Positions 33,058 to 39,403 of a stretch of 39,403 bases of DNA are shown piece by piece. The notes under the pieces are model-generated. The model did no database searches, had not been told where the DNA came from, and worked only from the letters and a program-made list of their open reading frames with translations. A program made the translations under genes and the position numbers. The first letter of the stretch is position 1, and each line of letters begins with the position of its first letter. Source of the stretch: JAYZAP01 sp964645285 (GTDB lineage: Bacteria > Pseudomonadota > Alphaproteobacteria > JAAXGF01); contig CAZYDR010000023.1 in assembly GCA_964645285.1 (NCBI GenBank), positions 1 through 39,403 on the forward strand, written 5' to 3'.

Positions 33058-33387
33058 ATGCAAATTAAGGTAATCGGCCAGCAGATCGATGTCGGCGATT
33101 CGTTGCGCGGTCATGTGAGCGACCGCCTGGAAAGCGGCGTCACAAAATATTTTGATCACGCCATTGACGCCCAGGTCTCGTTTGCCCACGAAGGCGCCTT
33201 GTTCCGCACCCACATCCGGGTTCATGTGGGCAAGGGGTTAGAATGGGAGAGTCAGGCCGACGACGCCGATATTCACACTAGCTTCAACACCGCGGCGGAA
33301 CATCTCGAAAAACAGTTGCGCCGCCATAAAAGAAAAATACGCGATCATCACAAAGGCGGCGATGGCACTGCCGCCGACGAGGAATAA
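33058..33387 (+). CDS. hpf: Ribosome hibernation promoting factor, short form
   Basis: 109 residues. MQIKVIGQQIDVGDSLRGHVSDRLE is the HPF/YfiA N-terminus; HIRVHVGKGLEWESQADDADIHTSFNTAAEHLEKQLRRHKRK covers the remaining strands and second helix, including the basic surface that binds the 16S decoding region. There is no C-terminal dimerisation domain, whereas many alphaproteobacterial HPFs are long (~190 residues); this looks complete and ends before ptsN with normal spacing. It inactivates ribosomes in starvation. Six bases separate it from ptsN. Confidence 0.92.
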   Translation: MQIKVIGQQIDVGDSLRGHVSDRLESGVTKYFDHAIDAQVSFAHEGALFRTHIRVHVGKGLEWESQADDADIHTSFNTAAEHLEKQLRRHKRKIRDHHKGGDGTAADEE

Positions 33388-33393
33388 TAAAAT

Positions 33394-33858
33394 ATGGAAA
33401 TCGCTGACCTGGTCAGTATCGACGGGGTTATTGCCGATCTCAAGGCAAGCAGTAAGAAGCAGGCGTTGCAGGAACTTTCGAGCCGCGCCGCGAAACTGAC
33501 CGGCCTCCATGAGCGGGCAATATTCGACACGCTACTCGAACGGGAACGGCTGGGGACGACCGGCGTCGGCGTCGGCATTGCCATCCCTCACGGCAAGCTG
33601 CCCGATCTGTCACGCCTCCATGGCCTGTTCGCCCGACTCTCGAGGCCGATCGATTTTGATTCCGTCGACGATCAGCCGGTGGACCTGATTTTTTTGTTGC
33701 TGGCCCCCGAGTCGGCAGGCGCCGACCACCTCAAGGCCCTGGCCCGGGTATCTCGGCTCCTGCGCGACAAAGCGATCTGCGAGAAACTTCGTGGCTCCGA
33801 CAGCGCCGACGCGCTATATATGCTGCTGACCGAGTCCGCGGCCAGCCACACCGCCTAA
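33394..33858 (+). CDS. ptsN: PTS IIA-like nitrogen regulatory protein PtsN
   Basis: 154 residues, one EIIA-fructose/mannitol-type domain. The phosphorylated residue is His66 in VGIAIPHGKLPDL. RERLGTTGVGVGIAIPHGK and LIFLLLAPESAGADHLKALARVSRLLRD match EIIA-Ntr. It receives phosphate from the EI-HPr chain encoded just downstream and acts on potassium uptake, sensor kinases or stringent-response enzymes depending on species. Adjacent to rpoN and hpf as in most proteobacteria; hprK follows after 59 bases. Confidence 0.96.
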   Translation: MEIADLVSIDGVIADLKASSKKQALQELSSRAAKLTGLHERAIFDTLLERERLGTTGVGVGIAIPHGKLPDLSRLHGLFARLSRPIDFDSVDDQPVDLIFLLLAPESAGADHLKALARVSRLLRDKAICEKLRGSDSADALYMLLTESAASHTA

Positions 33859-33917
33859 TCACTTTCGCCTAGTTTCCTTCGATTGACAGACCGAGGCGGA
33901 CGGCCCACCCTTCCGCC

Positions 33918-34355
33918 ATGTCGAGTCAAGTTCACGGCACCTGCGTTGAAATTAACGGCCACGGCGTGCTGTTGCGCGGACCGCCGGGCAGCGGCAAATC
34001 CGACCTGGCGTTGCGCCTGATCGACGGCGGCGCCGGACTGGTGGCCGATGACAGGGTCGACCTGACGACCGAGGGTGCTACTCTGGTGGCGCGCGCGCCG
34101 GCCAACATTCATGGCATGATCGAAGTCCGAGGTGTCGGCCTCGTCCGATTGCCGGCATTGGGCAGTGCCCGGATCGCCATGGTTGTTGACCTGGTCGATG
34201 ACGAAGCGATAGACCGTCTGCCGGAGCCGGTGGTCTGCATCTTGCTGGGGATTGAAGTGCGATGCTTAAGTCTGGCGCCCGACGCGGCATCGGCCGCCGC
34301 CAAGGTACGTATCGCCATCAACGCGGTGGATAATAATACGCTCGTCGCACCGTGA
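33918..34355 (+). CDS. hprK: HPr kinase/phosphorylase, short alphaproteobacterial form
   Basis: 145 residues. Only the C-terminal catalytic domain is present: Walker A GPPGSGKSDLAL (21-32), DDRVDL (phospho-binding Asp pair) and the GMIEVRGVGLV signature. The N-terminal half found in Firmicutes enzymes is missing, which is normal for alphaproteobacteria. It phosphorylates HPr on a serine and removes the phosphate, controlling flow in the PTS chain. HPr, encoded 470 bases downstream, retains the target serine context (SGLSIMGLMML). Confidence 0.94.
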   Translation: MSSQVHGTCVEINGHGVLLRGPPGSGKSDLALRLIDGGAGLVADDRVDLTTEGATLVARAPANIHGMIEVRGVGLVRLPALGSARIAMVVDLVDDEAIDRLPEPVVCILLGIEVRCLSLAPDAASAAAKVRIAINAVDNNTLVAP

Positions 34356-34416
34356 CAGCCATCCTCGGTGGATGGTGTTGCGGGTCAGCGAGACATAATC
34401 CAGGGATGGACGCGTC

Positions 34417-34821
34417 ATGATCGGAATGGTTTTGGTTACCCACGGCCGCCTGGCGGAGGAATTCATTGCCGCCACCGAGCACGTTGTCGGCCGGCAGTCG
34501 AACGTGCGCGCGGTCTGTATCGGTCCCGACGATGACATGGAACAGCGCCGCCAGGAAATTCTCGATGCGGTTGACGCTGTCGATGACGGCAACGGTGTGA
34601 TCCTGCTGACCGATATGTTCGGCGGCACGCCGTCGAACCTGGCCATATCGGTCCTCGACAAGTCCAACGTGGAAGTCATCGCCGGCATGAACCTGCCCAT
34701 GTTGATCAAACTGGCCAGCACCCGCGACAGCGACGACCTGGCCGGCGCCGTGGCCAGCGCCCAGGAGGCCGGCCGCAAATACATCAACGTCGCCAGCACC
34801 CTGCTCAACGGGGACGGCTGA
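34417..34821 (+). CDS. PTS mannose-type EIIA component
   Basis: 134 residues, EIIA-Man fold. MIGMVLVTHGRLAEEFI carries the phosphorylated His9; LLTDMFGGTPSNLA and AGMNLPMLIKLA are the other family blocks. There is no fused IIB domain and no IIB, IIC or IID gene in the window, so it is likely a regulatory phosphate carrier, not a sugar importer. Two bases separate its stop from the HPr GTG, so expression is coupled. Confidence 0.93.
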   Translation: MIGMVLVTHGRLAEEFIAATEHVVGRQSNVRAVCIGPDDDMEQRRQEILDAVDAVDDGNGVILLTDMFGGTPSNLAISVLDKSNVEVIAGMNLPMLIKLASTRDSDDLAGAVASAQEAGRKYINVASTLLNGDG

Positions 34822-34823
34822 CC

Positions 34824-35126
34824 GTGGACCGCGACCCGATCATGAGCGGCGAGGGCAAGACCATTCGTCAAGTGATGACCATCGCCAACCAGCGCGGCCT
34901 TCATGCCCGCGCCGCCGCTCTGTTCGTCAAGACCGCCGGTACGTTCGATGCGGAAATCACCGTTGCCAAGGATGGCACCGAAGTATCGGGGCTGTCGATC
35001 ATGGGGCTGATGATGCTGGCCGCCAGCCAGGGCAGTAAGATCGAAGTCGCGGCCAGTGGGCGCCAAGCGACGCAAGCGGTCGACGCCCTCGCCGGGCTGG
35101 TGACCGGCAAGTTCGAGGAAGACTGA
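34824..35126 (+). CDS. ptsH: Phosphocarrier protein HPr
   Basis: 100 residues from the GTG at 34824; an ATG at 34842 would remove six. The phosphorylated His lies in NQRGLHARAAALFVK, and the regulatory serine context SGLSIMGLMMLAAS matches HPr proteins that are targets of HprK. It relays phosphate from EI to the EIIA proteins. Spacing of two bases on both sides puts it in one coupled unit with EIIA-Man and EI. Confidence 0.95.
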   Translation: MDRDPIMSGEGKTIRQVMTIANQRGLHARAAALFVKTAGTFDAEITVAKDGTEVSGLSIMGLMMLAASQGSKIEVAASGRQATQAVDALAGLVTGKFEED

Positions 35127-35128
35127 CC

Positions 35129-36910
35129 GTGACCACCAGACCGGCAGCCCGGCGCAAGCGATCGGAAGAGCATCATTTTGACGGCATCGCCGTGGCCCCG
35201 GGCATAGCCATCGGCCCCGCCCATGTGGTCGAACCCGGCGCCTTCGAAGTGCCCAAGCACAACATTGAGGCCGGCGCCGTCGAGGCTGAACGGCAGCGCT
35301 TCGCCGATGCGGTCACTCGCGCCGGCAAACAGGTCGAGAAGTTGCGCGCCAAAGCCCGAGCCCTGCCCAGCGGCGCCGCCGAGGAACTCGGCTACCTGCT
35401 CGACGCCCATGCGCTGATGCTCGGTAGCTCACGCCTGGTGCGCGGTGTCGATCAACGGATCGCCAAAGATGCGGTCAACGCTGAGTCCGCCGTGGCCGAC
35501 GAACTGACCGAGATCACTCAGGCTTTCGCTGAGATGAAGGACGACTACCTGTCAGCCCGGGTCCAGGATGTGCGCGATGTCGGAAACCGTCTGCTGCGCG
35601 CCCTCATGGCGGTGCCGTTCCAGGCGTTCTCCGACCTGGCCGAGGGCACGGTCATCATCGCTGAAGAACTGAGCCCCGCTGATACCGCCTTGATGAATCC
35701 CGAGAAGGTTGCCGGATTCGCTACCGCTCTTGGTGGCCCCCAGGGTCACACGGGGATCATGGCGCGATCCCTCGGCCTGCCCGCGGTCTCCGGCATCACC
35801 AGCCTGATCCATGACGTACGCCAAGGCGATGTGGTCGTGGTCGACGGCAGCGCCGGTCGCGTGGTGGTCAACCCCAAGACCACAACCCTGGCCCATTTCA
35901 GGTCGCGCCAGGCCGAGATGGAGCGCCGCCACCGCCGGCTCTCACGGCTCAAGGAACTACCGGCCATCACCCGAGACAAGGTCGAGATCGCCTTGCGCGC
36001 CAACCTTGAACTCCCGGGCGAGGTCCAGGTCGCCCTCAACGCCGGCGCCGAAGGCATTGGCTTGGTGCGCACCGAGTTCATGTATATGAACCGCGAGCAG
36101 GTGCCGACGGAAGACGAACAGTACGAAGGCCTGCGCGACATCATCGAGGCCATGGACGGACGCCCGGTAACACTGCGCACCCTTGATGCAGGCAGCGACA
36201 AGCTTGCCTTCTCCCTGGCCGAGCACATCATGGAGAGCCCCAATCCGGCGCTCGGCCTGCGGGCTATTCGACTATCGCTCAAGGTTCGTGCACTGCTCGA
36301 AACCCAGCTTGCGGCCATGCTGCGGGCCAGCGCCCACGGACCCATCCGCATCCTGCTGCCGATGATCAGTTCGACGTCCGAAGTCCGTAAGGTGCGCGAG
36401 GCCATGGACAAAGTGGTGCGTCGCCTGCGCCGTCGTCGGGTTGCCATGTCTGACCCTCTGCCGCAGCTCGGCATCATGATCGAAGTGCCGGCCGCCGCCC
36501 TGGCCGCCGACGGTATGGCCCGGGTCTGTGATTTCTTTTCCATCGGGACCAACGATCTGACCATGTACACCCTAGCCATCGACCGGGGCGACGATCAGGT
36601 GGCCGCGCTTTATGATCCGCTGCACCCGGCGGTACTGCGGGTCATGCAGTTCGCCACCGAGGCGGCATTGCGCGCCCGCATCCCGGTCAACATCTGCGGC
36701 GAGATCGCCGGCGACCCGCGTTACAGCGCTCTGTTGCTCGGCCTCGGCATTCGCGAACTGTCCATGTCGCCCATCGGTCTGCCCCTGGTCAAACAGCGCA
36801 TTCGCTCGCTCAGCCTCGACGAAGCGACCAGGCGGGTGCGAACCATGATGGAACAGTCGGACTCCGGCGTCATCGCCGCCCTGCTCGACGACTTCAACGC
36901 GGTCGCCTGA
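35129..36910 (+). CDS. ptsI: PTS enzyme I (phosphoenolpyruvate-protein phosphotransferase)
   Basis: 593 residues from a GTG start. No N-terminal GAF domain, so it is EI-like in layout rather than PtsP. HPr-binding and phosphohistidine domain up to ~250 with GGPQGHTGIMARSLGLPAV (the active His; the three residues before it differ from the usual R/A-T/E-S). The PEP-binding barrel has GAEGIGLVRTEFMYM, RTLDAGSDK, NPALGLRAIR, FSIGTNDLTMYTLAIDRGDDQV and NICGEIAGDP (active-site Cys). It starts the PTS phosphate chain to HPr, PtsN and EIIA-Man. In many alphaproteobacteria ahcY directly follows HPr; here EI lies between. Confidence 0.95.
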   Translation: MTTRPAARRKRSEEHHFDGIAVAPGIAIGPAHVVEPGAFEVPKHNIEAGAVEAERQRFADAVTRAGKQVEKLRAKARALPSGAAEELGYLLDAHALMLGSSRLVRGVDQRIAKDAVNAESAVADELTEITQAFAEMKDDYLSARVQDVRDVGNRLLRALMAVPFQAFSDLAEGTVIIAEELSPADTALMNPEKVAGFATALGGPQGHTGIMARSLGLPAVSGITSLIHDVRQGDVVVVDGSAGRVVVNPKTTTLAHFRSRQAEMERRHRRLSRLKELPAITRDKVEIALRANLELPGEVQVALNAGAEGIGLVRTEFMYMNREQVPTEDEQYEGLRDIIEAMDGRPVTLRTLDAGSDKLAFSLAEHIMESPNPALGLRAIRLSLKVRALLETQLAAMLRASAHGPIRILLPMISSTSEVRKVREAMDKVVRRLRRRRVAMSDPLPQLGIMIEVPAAALAADGMARVCDFFSIGTNDLTMYTLAIDRGDDQVAALYDPLHPAVLRVMQFATEAALRARIPVNICGEIAGDPRYSALLLGLGIRELSMSPIGLPLVKQRIRSLSLDEATRRVRTMMEQSDSGVIAALLDDFNAVA

Positions 36911-36925
36911 GCGCCGCCGCGGCAC

Positions 36926-36953
36926 TGGACTCAGGGGTAAAATTGCCTATAGT
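36926..36953 (+). promoter_or_regulatory. Possible ahcY promoter
   Basis: TGGACT (36926-36931; 4/6), 16 bases, TATAGT (36948-36953; 5/6) within the 92-base gap between EI and ahcY. No SAH riboswitch consensus recognised in the leader. Confidence 0.4.
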
Positions 36954-37002
36954 CCGGCGTCCCGCGAACATATACCCCCCCCCTACCTGCCTGGAGAACT
37001 TC

Positions 37003-38298
<1,296 letters not shown>

Positions 38299-38312
38299 TC
38301 AATGGGTGCCGA

Positions 38313-38386
38313 TTTCGCTTGCGCCAACCGGCATCGTGTCACGCCCGCTTGCGAAATGAATGATTCGCCCCTAAGTTTTTGAGGGG
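38313..38386 (+). repeat. Inverted repeats between ahcY and the sensor kinase
   Basis: TTTCGCTTGCG (38313-38323) and CGCTTGCGAAA (38346-38356) form a stem with a TT/TT internal mismatch; CCCCT (38368-38372) pairs with AGGGG (38382-38386), which would bury the purine-rich sequence just before the TTG start. No T run, so not a standard terminator. Confidence 0.4.
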
Positions 38387-39403
38387 TTGTCCCTGGAACC
38401 AAATAATCGACGGTTGACGGGGCTATTCTGGGGACTCGCCCTGATCGCCGTATTGGTGTTGCTGGCCAGCATTGTGGGGGCATGGGCAACCACCGCCACC
38501 GTCTTCCTTGTCATTGCCGTCTTCGCCGGAACCTGCTTCGCGGCAATGCTATTCTGGCTGTTCGCGGCGAGTCGTAGCGGCGATGCGGAGGCCCAACGCC
38601 TCGCCGCCGAAATCAATAGCCTTGAGGCCTTGTCGGCGACCGCCCCCGGCGTCTGGTGTCACCGGAACGCGGATCGGAGCGACGAACATAGAGCGGCCAA
38701 TTTCGCCGACCATCTCGGCCTTGAGCCCGGTAGCGGGTTCGACGATTTCGTCGCCGGCCTCGCCAGTGACCACGCCGCGCGCCTGACCGGCGCCCTTGAG
38801 GCGCTTCGTTCCGGGACCAGCAACAATAGCTTCGCCATGACTGTCGAGACGGCCGACGGCAGCCGCAGCGTCGAGGCGGTGGCCGGCAACGCCGATAACA
38901 ATATCGGGCTCGTTGTGTGGCTGCGTGACGTCAGCGACACCACGGCCGCCGCCGCCGCCACGGCGACCGAACGCGACGATCTGCGCGACATCCTCGACAC
39001 CCTGCCCCTGCGCCTGCCCCTAGGGCGTCGCGACGGCGATCAAACCCTGATCTATTGCAACAGGGCCTATGCGGACATCGTCGAGACCGATGCAGCCAGC
39101 GCCACCGCCGGCGCCGGCATTGAACTGGTGGCCGAAGCCCATAAGGCGCGCGAGTTAGCGGCGCAGGCGCTGATCTCCGACGACGTCCGGTCCGCCGCTC
39201 ATCACGTCATCGTCGATGGCGCCCGGCGGCTACTTGAGATTACTGAATCGCCACTCGATGGTAAAACCGTCGGCATCGCCCTTGATGTCACCGACGTGGA
39301 GGAAACATCGCGGAACCTGGACCGGCACATCGAGGCCCACGCCGCGGTAATCGAGCGGCTGACCACCGCCATTACCATTTTTTGGGCCCGACAAGCAGCT
39401 TGA
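38387..39403 (+). CDS. Sensor histidine kinase N-terminal part (PAS domains), frameshifted at the window end
   Basis: 338 residues from a TTG start; a better start is not evident. Two membrane spans (about 11-33 and 36-60) are followed by PAS-like regions: one about 75-185, one from ~200 (LIYCNRAYADIVETDA is a PAS signature), then a short coiled stretch DVTDVEETSRNLDRHIEAH. The ORF ends in a stop right after LTTAITIF. Deleting one T from the T6 run at 39378-39383 converts FWARQAA-stop to FGPDKQL, which matches the start of the next PAS domain in this family, so the gene very likely continues with PAS and HisKA/HATPase parts beyond the window. Kinases beside ahcY in alphaproteobacteria include DivL-like proteins; assignment here is only tentative. 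Confidence 0.7.
   Translation: MSLEPNNRRLTGLFWGLALIAVLVLLASIVGAWATTATVFLVIAVFAGTCFAAMLFWLFAASRSGDAEAQRLAAEINSLEALSATAPGVWCHRNADRSDEHRAANFADHLGLEPGSGFDDFVAGLASDHAARLTGALEALRSGTSNNSFAMTVETADGSRSVEAVAGNADNNIGLVVWLRDVSDTTAAAAATATERDDLRDILDTLPLRLPLGRRDGDQTLIYCNRAYADIVETDAASATAGAGIELVAEAHKARELAAQALISDDVRSAAHHVIVDGARRLLEITESPLDGKTVGIALDVTDVEETSRNLDRHIEAHAAVIERLTTAITIFWARQAA

Noticed and set aside
32865..33068. 67-codon plus-strand ORF between rpoN and hpf
   Set aside because: It contains the hpf promoter, overlaps the hpf start, and has no recognisable protein features.
36911..37002. SAH riboswitch before ahcY
   Set aside because: The 92-base gap does not show the conserved SAH aptamer sequence that I would expect, and part of it is a plausible promoter.

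Overview
The window looks like GC-rich chromosomal DNA of an alphaproteobacterium, most likely Rhodospirillales-like. The support is the gene neighbourhoods: a short HPr kinase next to a mannose-type EIIA, HPr and ahcY; an FzlA-type GST protein next to queG; lptC-lptA-lptB-rpoN-hpf-ptsN; and thrS-infC-rpmI-rplT-pheS-pheT-lepA. Nearly all of it is core genome. I see no prophage, CRISPR array, defence island or integron. The only mobile element is one RAYT (IS200-like) transposase with its palindromic ends.

Layout. (1) 1-8761, minus strand: the translation block thrS, infC, rpmI, rplT, pheS, pheT and lepA (3' end cut by the window edge). It carries an internal terminator and promoter between infC and rpmI, and an attenuator-like terminator directly before pheS. 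infC appears to start at AUA. (2) 8934-17474: an envelope and metabolism stretch of mixed orientation. It holds an SGNH-hydrolase-like membrane-anchored protein, GT9 and GT4 glycosyltransferases, an alpha/beta hydrolase, a coupled set of CtBP-like dehydrogenase, SDR and TPR-sulfotransferase, and a TPR protein. This is the least conserved part and the best place for new biology. (3) 17511-20088, minus: queG, fzlA and the RAYT element. (4) 20087-26097, minus: gltD-gltB glutamate synthase, with a 10-N assembly gap in gltB that seems to replace zero real bases. (5) 26224-28244: operator-like repeats, uppP, and a convergent NDUFA9-like gene. (6) 28414-33858, plus: tRNA-Leu(CAG), a short RNase D, lptC-lptA-lptB (LPS transport), rpoN, hpf, ptsN. 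(7) 33918-38298, plus: hprK, EIIA-Man, HPr, EI, ahcY. This is a regulatory phosphotransferase chain with no permease in view. (8) 38387-39403: the N-terminal half of a PAS sensor kinase that ends early, apparently because of one extra T in a T6 run at the window's end.

How the genes fit together: the minus-strand block makes translation machinery. lptABC, uppP and the glycosyltransferases serve envelope building. The PTS chain, ptsN, rpoN and gltBD connect carbon and nitrogen status to transcription. I did not find a clearly undescribed multi-gene system. The leads most worth checking are the CtBP/SDR/TPR-sulfotransferase set, the repeat cluster between gltD and uppP, the AUA start of infC, the RAYT insertion between gltB and fzlA, and the two apparent assembly errors.
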